The notes beneath the pieces are model-generated. The model did not search any database. It worked only from the letters and a program-made list of their open reading frames with translations, and was not told the origin of the DNA. Positions 46,770 through 57,667 of a DNA stretch of 64,000 nucleotides are shown here, in pieces (positions within the stretch are counted from its first letter, which is position 1; every line of letters starts with the position of its first letter). Origin of the DNA: Bettongia penicillata ogilbyi. Lineage: Eukaryota; Chordata; Mammalia; Diprotodontia; Potoroidae. Location: assembly GCA_023548195.1 (NCBI GenBank), contig JAJHZJ010000061.1, positions 8,349,378 through 8,413,377 on the forward strand, given 5' to 3'. The translations under genes and the position numbers were made by a program.

Positions 46770-47225
46770 TCCCCTTAAGCTTCTGTTCTATGTCTCTCTT
46801 ACCTTTCATAGCCAAGCTCCTAGAAGAAAAGCTGTCTATAGTTGTTGCCAACATTTGTTCACTTCCCCCTCACTTTTCATCCCCTTCTAGTCAGGCTCTC
46901 TTCCCTGCCACTCAGAAGAGAAATTTCTCTCCTTAAGGTCACTAATTACCTCTTTATTGTTAAATCCAATAACCATTTCTCACTTCCCATCCTTCCTTAC
47001 CTCTCCACAGTTTTTGATACAGTTACCCCCACCTCCTCTTACCTGGATTTCCTTGATGCAGCTCAGTCAGATTTCTTTCCTAGCTCTCCGAATGTCCCTT
47101 CTTGGTCTCCTTTGATGTTCTATTACTTACGTCCTATCCTTTATGAACGGGTATTCTCCAGCAGTGATAGCTTTAGCCAGGATGCTGTCCCTGTTAATAT
47201 AAAAAAAAGTGACTGAGAGAACATT
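46770..47225 (+). mobile_element. L2 LINE ORF2 fragment
   Basis: 'aaggtcactaattacctc', 'aaatccaataaccatttctc' and 'cttacctctccacag ttttgatacagtt' match the L2 segment just before and at the AFDTVD motif seen at 43210. Broken frames. Confidence 0.7.
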
Positions 47226-47229
47226 AGTA

Positions 47230-48350
47230 ACTTCTTCCTACTCACCCATCTATACAAAGTCCTTATGAGAGTCATCTAGATATGAATCAAGGATATGTTC
47301 ACTGAGGATTTTACTTAGGATCAAGCAGGTTTTCATAAGTGATATTCAGCAATGGACCATATCTTCTCCGTATCACAATTAACTGAAAGACATAGAGAAG
47401 ATAAGATTCCATTTTCTTTATTGTTTGCTAGTCGTGAACAATAGTATTTGATTTGATAGAACAAAATTCTGCCTTACAGGCTATTTTATAGCAAAATAGT
47501 TCTACTTCAAACATCATGACCATTCAGGATTGCTTAGAAGATGTAATGATATCAATAACCCCATTCAATGACCCCTACTCCCCCCAATAAATATCAGGTG
47601 AGGCATAAAACTCTATGCTTGCCAGAGATATTCTCCACAATGTTGGAGGAGATCCAAAGTGGAGACCAAGTTCAGGAGAGATTCCCTGTGGATATTGAAG
47701 ACCTTCAGATGCTTTTTTTTGTAGGTAATATTGTACTGATTCCCTAGAATATGGCAAAAGACTCAAGGAAGAGATCTGAGATCACTCAAAGGAACTTGGC
47801 CTATTCATCCACACAAAAAAGCAAATGGATGAAGAATGTCTGTTGCCCAGATTTCAACCTACTCTTTGATGAATACCCTTTACAATTTTTCCAGAAGCAT
47901 TTATGGACTGAGAGCTGGACCCAGAACTGAAATAGAGAAGGAAAGTAGGCTGGATTACTTTCAGAAAGTTGCAAAGCTCTTTAACCAACCCCAAGCTACA
48001 CATGGAAGCAAGATTTATCTCTTAATTTTAATAGTAACATTTTACCTATGTTCTTATATGGCCAAAAGACATGGAACATCATTGCCTCCAAAGAACTAAA
48101 GATGAATACCACACAGAAGGCAGTGGAGAAACACAACAATACATAAACAAGGAAGAAGTCCAAAGAACAGGACTAAAGGATATCATGAGGGAAGCAGTTT
48201 GCATTAGTAGATATGGGGCACTAGCAAGGGATGACAGGTGCATAGCCAGGGTACTCCATAAGCACTCTTGTGATGGAAAACGTAGGGAAAGCTTCCACCA
48301 TGCTAGGTAGATCTGTGGAGTAGAACTTCAAGAGGAATATGGATAAGAGT
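47230..48350 (+). mobile_element. RTE (BovB-like) LINE relic
   Basis: Disrupted frames follow the RTE reverse transcriptase and C-terminal region in order. 'DQAGFHK.YSAMDHIFSVSQL' near 47310 matches REQAGFRKGYSTIDHIFTLSQL, and 'KIPFSLLFA' follows. 'FFVGNIVLI' near 47710 stands for the FADDIVL box with the Asp pair lost. 'KSKWMKN' comes next near 47820, then 'LPMFLYGQKTW' near 48045. Many stops. RTE enzymes are thought to move the SINEs with the 'gaaggacaaacac' tail. Confidence 0.8.
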
Positions 48351-48429
48351 TAGGCATTAATGGACTATGATATGCATCAGTAGCAGAAACTCTTGATGAG
48401 ATCACAAATCCATTTGAGGATTTAAGAGA

Positions 48430-48517
48430 GAAGTGAGTGCTACCGCTATCTCCATTTTATAGATGAAGAAAGAGATTCAGGAAGGTTAAGTGACTTGCCT
48501 GCTTCACAAAGTCGGCG
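48430..48517 (-). repeat. MIR-type SINE fragment
   Basis: 'ctccattttatagatgaagaa', 'ggttaagtgacttgcctg', reversed MIR core. Confidence 0.65.
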
Positions 48518-48775
48518 TCTGGATCACAGAATCAGAGAAATTTGGAATGGGAAGGGACCTCAATGGTCTAGTCCAACTCACACACAAAAAGAGTCTCAAT
48601 TATAACACATTCAACAGGTAGTTCTCTAAGCTCTTTTTGAACACCTCCAAGGAGAGGGAACCCACCAAGGTGATCAAGCCCAATCCACTACTGGTCTGTT
48701 CTAATTGTTAGGAAGTTTTTCCTGATATAAAATATCAATTCACCTCTTTGGAACTTTTCTACCCATTTTTCCTGG
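48518..48775 (-). mobile_element. L3/CR1 LINE, segment 1 (3' end)
   Basis: Reversed 3' terminus: 'atcacagaatcagag' (complement of the CR1 octamer end), 'ggaagggacctcaatggtctagtccaac', 'gaacacctccaaggagagggaac', 'taggaagtttttcctgatat'. The element continues at 49086. Confidence 0.8.
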
Positions 48776-49085
48776 TGGGCTTTAAAAATATTTATTTATT
48801 TTATTTTCAATTTATGAAATAAAACAAACATTTCCGTAAGTAGAACTTTTTAAAAAGATGATTGCACATGTAACTACAAATCTATTATGTTATTCCTTTT
48901 AAATATATAATAAAATTACTATGTAAACTTTTTTCCTTCCCCCCGCCACAGCTACCATTACATGCAAATATGTATAGATAATCATTCTATACTTCTACTT
49001 ACCAGTTTTCTCTGGATGCAGATATCATTTTCCTTCATAGATCTGTTGTAGTTAATTTGGGTATTACAATAGTCAAAATTATTTA
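48776..49085 (-). mobile_element. L1 3' fragment inserted in L3/CR1
   Basis: A marsupial repeat 3' sequence: 'aatttatgaaataaaacaaacatttcc', 'aaaaagatgattgcacatg', 'ctaccattacatgcaaatatg', 'ctctggatgcagatatcattttc'. It splits the L3/CR1. The family assignment to L1 is tentative. Confidence 0.55.
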
Positions 49086-49397
49086 TCCTCTATGACCAAA
49101 CAGAACAAATCTAATGCCTCCTTGACATGATAATCCTTCAGATACTTGAAGACAGTTTTCATATTTTCCTTCAAATTCCTTTTTTTCAGGCTAAACACAT
49201 CAAGTGATCAGTTTACCCTATGTCATGTCTGAAAGCCCCTTCATCAAGATGATGTTGCCCCTCATGACACACTCATTAGCTTATGAGTGCCTTCCCTAAA
49301 CCATGGTAGCCAAAACCAAACAGAATTCCAGATAATGGCTGACCAGGGCAGAGTACAATGGGATGATCACCTCTGTATTCCTGGTCATGCCTTTCTT
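49086..49397 (-). mobile_element. L3/CR1 LINE, segment 2
   Basis: 'tgataatccttcagatacttgaagacag', 'ttcaggctaaacac', 'ccccttcatcaag', 'attccagataatggctgacc' follow reversed CR1 order. Confidence 0.8.
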
Positions 49398-49742
49398 TTT
49401 TTTTTTTTTTTAACATATATTTATTTTTCAGTTCTCAAAATTCACTTCCACAAGAATTTGAATTCAAAATTTTCTCGCCATCTCTCCCCATTCCCTACCC
49501 CAGGACAGCATGCATCTATCTCTTTCTCCAGTCTGTCCTCCCTTCTATTACCCCTCCTTCTTCCATTCCCTTCCCCTCTATTTTCCTGTAGGGCAAAATA
49601 GATTTCCATACCCCATTGCCTGTATATCTTATTTTCCAGTTGCATGCTAAAACAGTTTTTAACATTCATTATTAAAGCTTTGAGTTTCATATTCTCTCCT
49701 TTCCTCCCTCCCCACCCACCCTCATTGAGAAAAAAAGCAATT

Positions 49743-50837
49743 GGGGGGGGCGAGCCAAGATGGCAGAGTAGAAGGAAGGACCTGCTGTAACTCTTCCCCA
49801 AAGCCCATAAAATAACTGTAAAAATGATGCTAAACAAATTGTGGAGCAGAAGAAGCCACAAAGCAACAGAGTGAAAGAGATTTTCAGCCCAAGGCAGCCT
49901 GGAAGACAAACAGGAAAAATCTGTCGCACCAGGTTCAGAGTAGAGCACAGCGCAGCCTTGGCTGTGTGGTGCAGCAAGGACAGGACTGGAGCAGACTTCA
50001 GGGTGTGGAATACCAGATAGCAGCTGTGGTTCCCAGATTCCTCAACCCACAAATGCCAGAGACAGCTTCAAAGGTCAGTGAGAAAACTCTTTCACCTGAG
50101 TGTGAAGGAAATAGGGTCCTGCCCTAGCCCTGATCCCAGCAGCTGCAGCATCCATTTTTGGAGGTCTTGACCTAAAGACCCTGGGGGAATCAAGCACCTG
50201 ATCTGAATCTTAGCCCTGAGTGGTGGCCTTGTGGTGAGAAAGAACACTGGAGTGGTGGAGCTGAAGGCAATCGTGGAGAGGGAACCCTACTCACAGATCC
50301 TGGGCAAAAAAGCTTGTGATTGCTCCCAGAGCAATCAAGCTCCCTTGATTGTGCCATCTTGGAGGAACTGAGAACTTATAGGTCCCTAGAGTATATCCTC
50401 CACTTGACAAAGGACTCAAAAGTCAAGTAACTGGCTGGGAAAATGCCCAAAAAAGGGGAAAAAATAAGACCATAGAAGGTTACTTTCTTGGTGAACAGGT
50501 ATTTTCCTCCATTCTTTCAGATGAGGAAAAACAAAGCATACCATTAGAGGAAGACATCCAAGTCAAGGCTTCTTCATCCAAAACCTCCAAAATGAATTTG
50601 CTATGTTCTTAGCCCATGGAAAAACTCAAAAGAGATTTTGAAAATCAAGTAAGAGATAGAGGAAAAACTGGGAAGAGAAGTGAGAGCAATACAAGAAAAC
50701 CATGAAAAATGAATCACCAGCTTGCTAAAGGAGACCCCAAAAAATGCTGAAGAAAATAACACCTTTGAAAATAGACTAACCCAAATGGCAGAAGAGGTCC
50801 AAAAAGTCAATGAGGAGAAAAATGCTTTAAAAGAGAG
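49743..50837 (+). mobile_element. HAL1/L1 5' fragment in opposite orientation, no poly-A
   Basis: Begins with a G-run and 'gcgagccaagatggcagagtag', the element 5' end, followed by 5' UTR and an ORF1 start at 50443 (MPKKGKK-like, then stops). It ends inside ORF1 at 'ctttaaaagagag' with no 3' UTR. The flanks share 'aaaagcaatt' (left to 49742, right 50838-50847), so it is an insertion into the outer element's 3' UTR. Confidence 0.75.
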
Positions 50838-52246
50838 AAAAGCAATTCAGTATAGGTCATATATATGTGACAATGCAAAGCACTTCCATAATAGTTAAGT
50901 TGCAAAGGACTAATTTCCTCTGTCCTATCCTGCCCACCATTCTCTCCCTTGACCTGTCCTCCCACAATAATGCTTGCTTTTGATTATCCCTTTCCCCAAT
51001 TTGCTGCCCCTTCTGTCATCTTCCCTCTCCTATCCCCTTCCACCTTGCTTTCCTGCAGAGTAAAATAGATTTCTGTATCCAATTGAATGTGTGTAATTCC
51101 CTCCTTAAGCCAAATCCCATGAGAATAAGGCTCACTTATTTTCTTTCATCTCCCCCCTCTTCCCCTCCATTGTAAAAGCTTTCTTGCCCCTTTTATGTGA
51201 GATGATTTGCTACATTCTACCTCTTCTTTTCACTTACTCCTAGTACATTCCACTCAATAGTAAATTTTATTTTTTTTTAGGTATTTTTCCTCCATATTCA
51301 GCTCACCTTGAACCCTCTGTCTATGTATATTTATATACATACACACATACACCCATGTACATATACAAACCAATATATATATAATATACTCACACATACA
51401 TACCCACATATATGTATGTGTGTATACACACACACACACATATATACATACATATTCCCTCTAACTCCTCTAATACTGAAAAAAGTCTCATGAGTTACAA
51501 ATAACATCTTTCCACGTAGGAATGTAAACAGTTCAACTTTAATGAGTTCCTTAAGGCTTCTCTTTCCTGTTTACCTTTTCATGTTTCTCTTGATTATTGT
51601 ATTTGAGAGTCAAATTTTCTATTCAGTTCTGGTCTTTTCAACAAGAATGCTTAGAAATCCTCTATTTCATTGACATTCCATTTTTTCCCCTGAAGTATTA
51701 TACTCAGTTTTGCTGGGTAGGTGATTCTTGGTTTTAATCCTTTGTCCTGTCTCCTTTGACTTCTGGAATACTATATTCCAAATCCTTGAATCCCTTAGTG
51801 TAGAAGCTGTTAAATCCTATGTTATACTGATTGTATTTCTGCAATACTTGAATTTTTCTTTCTGACTGCTTATAATATTTTCTCCTTGATTTGAGAACTC
51901 TGGAATTTGGTTACAATATTCCTAGGAGTTTTCCTTTTGGGATCTATTTCAGGAGGTGATCAGTGAATTCTTTTCATTTCTATTTTACACTGTGGCTTTA
52001 GAATATCAGGGCAGTTTTCCTTGGTAATTTCTTGGAAGATGATGTGTAGACTCTTTTTTTGATCATGGTTTTCAGATAGACCAATAATTTTTAAATTATA
52101 TCTCTGGGACCTATTTTCCAGGTCAGTTGTTTTTCCATTGAGATATTTCACATTATTTTCTATTTTTTCAATCTTTTGGTTTTGTTTTTATCATTTCTTG
52201 ATTTCTCATAAAACCATTAGCTTCCATCTTCTCCATTCTAATTTTT

Positions 52247-55245
52247 TATTTTTATTTTTATTTTTTTAATTTTTAATTTATTTATTTATTTAAATTTTTT
52301 ACATTCATTTTCACAAATTTTTGGGTTCCAAATTTTCTCCCCTTTTATCCCCTCCCCCCACCCCAATACCCCAAGCAATCTAATTTTCCCTATCTCCAAT
52401 CTGCCCTCTCTTCTGTCATCTCTCCCTTCTCTTGTCTCCATCTTCTCTTTTCTCCTGTAGGGCCAGATGACTTTCTATTCCTCCTTAACTGTATGTCTTC
52501 TTTCCTAGTTGCAACAACAATACTAAACAGTTGTTCCTAAAACTTTGAGTTCCAAATTCTCCTCATCCCTCCCTCCCCACCCATTCCCTTTGGTACGGCA
52601 GGCAATTCAATATAGGCCATATATGTGTAGTTTTGCAAATGACCTTCCTGATAGTCGTGTTGTGTAAGACTAACTGGATTACCATCCCTCCTAACCTGCC
52701 CCTCATTGTTTCTATTCTGTCTTTTGATCCTGTCCCTCCCCAAGTGTTGACTTCAAATTACTCCCTCCTCCCTTTGCCCTCCCTTCCATCATCCCCCCCC
52801 TTTCAATATCTCCTTCTCCCCCACTTTCTTATACTGTAAGATAGGTTTTCATACCAAAATGAGTGTGCATTTCACTCCTTCGTTTAGTCAAATGTGATGA
52901 GGGTAAACTTCTTGTTTTTGTTTTTGTTTTTTTTTTTCTCAGCTCTCCTCTTTTTCCCTCCACTAAGAAAAACTACCTGCCTCTTAAATGACATATAGTT
53001 ACCCCCTTCCCTTTCCCTCCCCCTACATTTCTCTCTCACCATTTACCCTAGTTTCTTTTAAGGTATGGTCCCATCCTATTCAGTTCAATCTGTGCTCTCT
53101 ATCTCTGTATGTGTGTGCATGTGTGTATGTGTGTGCATGCGTGTACATGTGTGTGTGTGGTCCCACCAACTACCCAGATACTGAAAAGTTTTAAGAGTTA
53201 CAAATATTGTCTTTCCATGTAGGAATGTAAACAGTTCACTCATGGTAAGTCCCTTAAGACTTCTCTTTGCTGTTTCCTTTTTCATGCTTCTTCTCATTCT
53301 TGTGTTTGAAAGTCAAATTTTCTTTTCAGCTCTGGTTTTTTCATCAAGAATGATTGAAAGTCCTCTGTTTCATTGAAAGACCATATTTTCCCTTGAAGTA
53401 TTATACTCAGTTTAGCTGGGTAGGTGATTCTTGGTTTGAGTCCTAGTTCCTTTGCCTTCTGGAATATCCTATTCCACGCCCTTCGGTCCCTTAATGTAGA
53501 AGCTGCTAGATCTTCTGTTATCCTGATTGTATTTCCACAGTACTGGAATTGTTTCTTTCTAGCTGCTTGCAAGATTTTTTCCTTGAGCTGGGAGTTCTGG
53601 AATTTGGCCACAATATTCCTAGGAGTTTCTCTTTTTGGATCTCTTTCAGGTGGTGATCGATGGATTCTTTCAATACTTATTTTGCCCTCTGGTTCTAGAA
53701 TGTCAGGGCAGTTTTCCTTGATAATTTCATGGAAGATGATGTCTAGGCTCTTTTTTTGATCATGACTTTCAGGTAGTCCCATAATTTTTAAATTGTCTCT
53801 CCTGGATCTATTTTCCAGGTCAGTTGTTTTTCCCATGAGATATTTCACATTCTCTTCCATTTTTTCGTTCTTTTGGTTTTGTTTGGTGATTTCTTGGTTT
53901 CTCATAAAGTCATTAGACTCCATCTGTTCCATTCTAATTTTGATAGAGCTATTAAATTCAGTGAGCTTTTGAGCCTCTTTTTCCATTTGGCTCATTCTGC
54001 TTTTGAAAGCATTCTTCTCCTCATTGGCTTTTTGAACCTCCTTTGCCAAATGGGTGAGCCTATTTTTCAAGGTGTTAATTTCCTCAGCATTTTTTTGGGT
54101 CTCCTTTACCAAGGTATTGACCTGTTTTTCATACTTTTGTTGCATCTCTGACATTTCTCTTCCCAGTTTTTCCTCCACCTGTCTAACTTGCTTTTCAAAA
54201 TCCTTTTTGAGCTGTTCCAGGGCCTGAGCCCACCCCCCACCCCCCTGGGGTGTCTGGGGTACTGAGGCCCCGCCCTCCACGTCTTTCCCTGATGGGAAGC
54301 TTACGTCCTCATCTTCGTCAGATCCGAAGGTCGGGATCATTTGCATTTGTTGGAAAAAACTCTCTAAAGTCTTATTTTTCTTCCCTTTTCTAGGCATTTT
54401 CCCAGCCAGTTACTTGACTTCTGAGATTCCTTTCCACCCCCGCCTGGATCTGCCCAGCTAGTGCTTGGCCTCTGAGATTTAAATGGGCTTTCCTCCTGCT
54501 GGCTGTCAATCAGTGAGCTTTAGTTCAGGTGCTGGGGTGGGGCCAGGGCTGCCTCTGAGACTGATCCCTCGGGGGCTTTCTGCAGAGACTTTCAGGAATG
54601 GAGCGGGTGGGGGCGGGGTGGGGGGCCCGCCTCCCAATCTCAGCTCCCCTGGGGGTCCCGAGCAGAAGCCTTCAGCAACAGAGCGGGGTGGGGGCAGGGC
54701 CGTCTCCCAGGCTCAGCTCCGTCAGGTTTTATGCGGGAATCTTCCGTAATGAAGATCCTGCCTGCTGTTGGGGGATTCCTGAGTCTTGGGCCGCTGCCGC
54801 CTCAGCCGCCACCCACGCCTCTGCCGCCGCCACTTCCTGCCCCCGTCCCTGCCGCCGCCGCTTCCTCCCGAGGGGGCCCGAGTCACGGAGACGCCCCGCT
54901 TCCCCTCTCCTTCAGCCTGGCCTCTCTCACTGACCTGCTTCTGTGGGCGGAGGGACTTTCCCAGCTGCTTCAGCGTCCGTCTCTGAAGCCTGCTTGGATC
55001 CGCTTCTCTGAGGCCTCGGCCAGGGCAGCGCTGGGGGTCGGGTTTACTCTCCGGGGCGCGTCGGACCCTGGGGACGGGTCCTCAGGGCTCCCTGGAACGG
55101 AAATCTCCTCCACTCTGCCTCTGCACACCTTGCACTCACCCAGAATCTATGGGGGACTCTTTCTACACCAATTCCATGGGCTTTGGTTTCGGAGCTTGTA
55201 AACGTGCGTCCTTCTACTCCGCCATCTTGGCTCCGCCCCCGAAAA
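52247..55245 (-). mobile_element. Young full-length HAL1-like element with intact ORF1
   Basis: A complete ORF1-only element of about 3.0 kb inside the outer one. The 5' end at 55245 reads gggggcggagccaagatggc. The GC-rich 5' UTR has three tandem units (about 54555-54755). ORF1 lies at 54397-53294. The 3' UTR has a CA/TG tract (53106-53160) and a G-rich polypurine tract (minus strand, about 52810-52740), and the A/T-rich tail is at 52247-52300. A perfect 17-bp target duplication, tctccattctaattttt, lies at 52230-52246 and 55246-55262. No ORF2 is present. Confidence 0.92.
53294..54397 (-). CDS. Intact L1-type ORF1 protein (367 aa) of the HAL1-like element
   Basis: A complete open frame from ATG at 54397 to TGA just after the Glu codon at 53294. 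It would encode an ORF1p-like nucleic-acid chaperone. Visible parts: a basic start (MPRKGKKNK), an acidic/Gly-Pro linker to about residue 57, and a long heptad coiled coil about 58-190 that should trimerise. Next comes the RRM-like part about 195-290 with RRDNLKIMGLPE (199-210) and RIHRSPPERDPKR (244-256). The C-terminal domain follows, with PAKLSIILQGKIWSF near 328-341. L1 ORF1p of other mammals is of similar size. There is no ORF2 in cis, so any movement would need L1 enzymes in trans. Confidence 0.92.
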   Translation of the reverse strand: MPRKGKKNKTLESFFQQMQMIPTFGSDEDEDVSFPSGKDVEGGASVPQTPQGGGGWAQALEQLKKDFEKQVRQVEEKLGREMSEMQQKYEKQVNTLVKETQKNAEEINTLKNRLTHLAKEVQKANEEKNAFKSRMSQMEKEAQKLTEFNSSIKIRMEQMESNDFMRNQEITKQNQKNEKMEENVKYLMGKTTDLENRSRRDNLKIMGLPESHDQKKSLDIIFHEIIKENCPDILEPEGKISIERIHRSPPERDPKRETPRNIVAKFQNSQLKEKILQAARKKQFQYCGNTIRITEDLAASTLRDRRAWNRIFQKAKELGLKPRITYPAKLSIILQGKIWSFNETEDFQSFLMKKPELKRKFDFQTQE

Positions 55246-56485
55246 TCTCCATTCTAATTTTTAAAGAACTATTTTCTTCAGTGAGTTTTTGGACCTTCTT
55301 TTCCATTTGGCCCATTCTGCTTTTTAAAGCATTCTTCTCCTCATTGGCTTTTTGGACCTCTTTTGCCATTTGAGTTAGTCTACTTTTAAAGTTGTTATTT
55401 TCTTCAGCATTTTTTGGGTCTCCTTTAGCAAGCTATTGACTTGCTTTTCATGATTTTCTTGCATCGCTCTCATTTCTCTTCTCAATTTTTCCTCCACCTC
55501 TCTTACTTGATTTTTCAAAATCCTTTTTGAGCTCTTCTATGGCCTGAAATCATTGCATATTTTTTTTGGAGGCTTTGGATGCAAAAGCCTTTATCTTACT
55601 GTCTTCCTCTTATGGTATGCTTTGCTCTTCCTCATCTGAAAGGATGGGAGAAAATATTTTTTCACCAAGAAAGTAACCTTCTATAGTCTTATTTTTTCCC
55701 CTTCTGGGGCATTTTCCCATCTAGTTACTTGACTTTTGAGTCCTTTGTCAAGTGGAGGGTGTATTACCCCAGGCTTCAGAGGTTTTGTACAGCTGTTTGC
55801 TGAGATATCTCTAGGGACCTGTAAGTTCTCAGTTCCTTCATGGTGGCACAATCAAGGGAGAGGAATTTAATCCTCTTCTGTCCTTTGCTCTGGTCTGTGA
55901 GCAATCAAAAGTACTCTTTTGTGCCCTGGAACTGTGAGGATTCCCTCTCCACCATTGCAGCTCCCAGATCAGTTGCTCAATTTCCCCAGGGTCTTTGTTG
56001 AGGGCTCCAAAAGTGGAAATTGCTGCTGCCATGACTGTGGTTGCCCTGGGGCCGGGGCTAGGTCTGCACCATGCTCCCCTCTCACCCAGTTGAAATAGCT
56101 TTCTTATTGACCTTTGAAGCTGTCTTTGGAGTTTATGGGTTGAGAAATCTAGGAACCACAGCTGCTGCCTGTGATTCCGAGCCCTGAAGCCTGCTTCAGT
56201 CCTGTCTGTGCTGTGGCCCAGGCTGGGCTGCACTTCTCTCTGCACCCAGTGCAATAGACCTTTCCTTTTGGCCTTCCAGGCTGTCTTGGGCTGGAAATAT
56301 GTTTCACGCTATCATTTTGTGGCTTCTGCTGCTCTAGAATTTATTTAGAGTCATTTCTTACAGGTATTTTATGGGCTATGGGGAGAGAGCTATAGGAGTT
56401 CCTTCTTTCTACTCCTTCTAGTCAGTCATCTTGGTTCTTCCCCCAAGGCTATGCCTTTCTTAGTGAAGCCCAGGGCAGTACCTCG

Positions 56486-56725
56486 CCCTAAGTGAGTACT
56501 GAATAGGCCTTGGCTTCAAGGGGCCACGGTCTCCCATTACATCCTGGGCCATCTCCAGTCGTCCTGATGAATATCTGGTCACTGGATTCAGATGGCTCTG
56601 GAGGACCAGTGAGGTTAGTGATCTGCATATCCCTTACTCACTCACAACCAAGTCAAGTGCAAGTCATGGCATTATTTCTCTGATGGCATGGTCTTCTTTG
56701 GCAACGAAGGATGAACACAGCAACA
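56486..56725 (+). repeat. RTE-tailed marsupial SINE inserted in L3/CR1
   Basis: 'gggccacggtctcccattac', 'gggccatctccagtcgtcctg', 'agatggctctggaggacc', 'caagtcaagtgcaagtcatgg', terminal 'gaaggatgaacacagcaac'. Confidence 0.85.
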
Positions 56726-57170
56726 ACTACCAGGATCACATTTGTTTTTTGGTTACTGCTGCTCACAGCTGACTGAGGTTGAAGTCTACCCAGACCCCTA
56801 GATCTTTTTCAGAACAACTGCTATCATCCATGCCTCCCCCATCTCATGAAGTTGAATTTCTCTACCCAGGTGCATAACTTCACATTTATTTCTACTGAGT
56901 TTCATTTTAGAATGAGCGTGTCACCTCTATCCTATCAATATATCATTTTGTATCCTCACTGTCAACATATTAGCTTTGTATCATGTTCACACTTGATGTG
57001 CATACCATCTGTGCCTTTATCCAAGTCATTTATAAAATTGCTAAACAGCTCGGGGCCAGCACTGATCCCAAATGTACTCCATTGAAGATCAGTGATGACA
57101 TTTTAAGTGCAGCCACCCAATCAACTTTGAATCCATTGGATTGTATTATCATTTAATCAATATCTCTCTT
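56726..57170 (-). mobile_element. L3/CR1 LINE, segment 3
   Basis: 'acccctagatctttttcagaac', 'catgcctcccccatct', 'gagtttcattttaga', 'ccatctgtgcctttatccaagtcattta', 'cagctcggggccagcactgatccc' follow reversed CR1/L3 order. The bases at 56447-56485 (gaagcccagggca) belong to it too. Confidence 0.85.
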
Positions 57171-57171
57171 A

Positions 57172-57275
57172 GGGCAGCTAAGTGGATAAAATGAATAAAT
57201 CCCTGGGTTTGGAATAAGGAAGCCTCATTTTCCTGAGTTCAAATCTGGCCTCAGACACTAGCTGCATGATCTTGT
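57172..57275 (+). repeat. tRNA-type SINE fragment
   Basis: 'agggcagctaagtggataaa', 'gagttcaaatctggcctcagacactagc', cut short after 'tgatcttg'. Confidence 0.8.
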
Positions 57276-57665
57276 TAACCATTTTCAAATTATCCCAGGA
57301 ATCAAAGTCAAGGTCAGTAGCCTATAATTTGCAGACTCTGTTCTCTCATTTTGAAAATGGGAGCATTCATCCCTTCTCCAATCTTGAGATAGCTTCCCAT
57401 TTCTCATAATTTTTCAAATATCACTAATAATACCTGGGTTATCACATCTACTAGTTTTTTCAGTACCTACAGTACAGTTCCTTTGGGGCTGGGTGACTTG
57501 AATTTATCAAGGTTTTTCACTTACTATCATACTTATCTTAGTGATAACATTAGGCATTTTCTTTTGTGTAAGAAGAATTTTCTTATACTTTCTAGTATAA
57601 AGTCATCCTTCTTGACTGAGGAAACAGAAACAAAATACAAATTGAGCAGGTCTGTCTTCTCTGTT
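57276..57665 (-). mobile_element. L3/CR1 LINE, segment 4
   Basis: 'aggtcagtagcctataatttgcag', 'ttttgaaaatgggagcattc', 'ctccaatcttgagatagc', 'ggggctgggtgacttgaatttatcaagg', 'aaatacaaattgagcaggtctg'. Confidence 0.85.
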
Positions 57666-57667
57666 AT

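Larger units (their letters stand above)
49398..56446 (-). mobile_element. Outer HAL1-like element, split by two younger insertions
   Basis: Minus-oriented ORF1-only element of about 2.9 kb once the inserts are removed. The 5' end near 56446 reads gggggaagaaccaagatgac. A 5' UTR runs to ORF1 start at 55712, and ORF1 remnants lie at 55263-55712 and 51590-52229. The 3' UTR lies at 49400-49742 and 50848-51580, with a T-run (reversed poly-A) at 49396-49412. The target duplication is ggtcatgcctttctt (49383-49397) versus ggctatgcctttctt (56447-56461). ORF1 has stops and frameshifts. Confidence 0.8.

Noticed and set aside
49442..50052. Minus-strand frames of 121 and 168 codons
   Set aside because: They cross the junction between the outer element's 3' UTR and an opposite-strand insertion, so they are accidental.
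55838..56254. 138-codon minus-strand frame
   Set aside because: Lies in the 5' UTR of the outer HAL1-like element; no motif and not shared with the younger copies.
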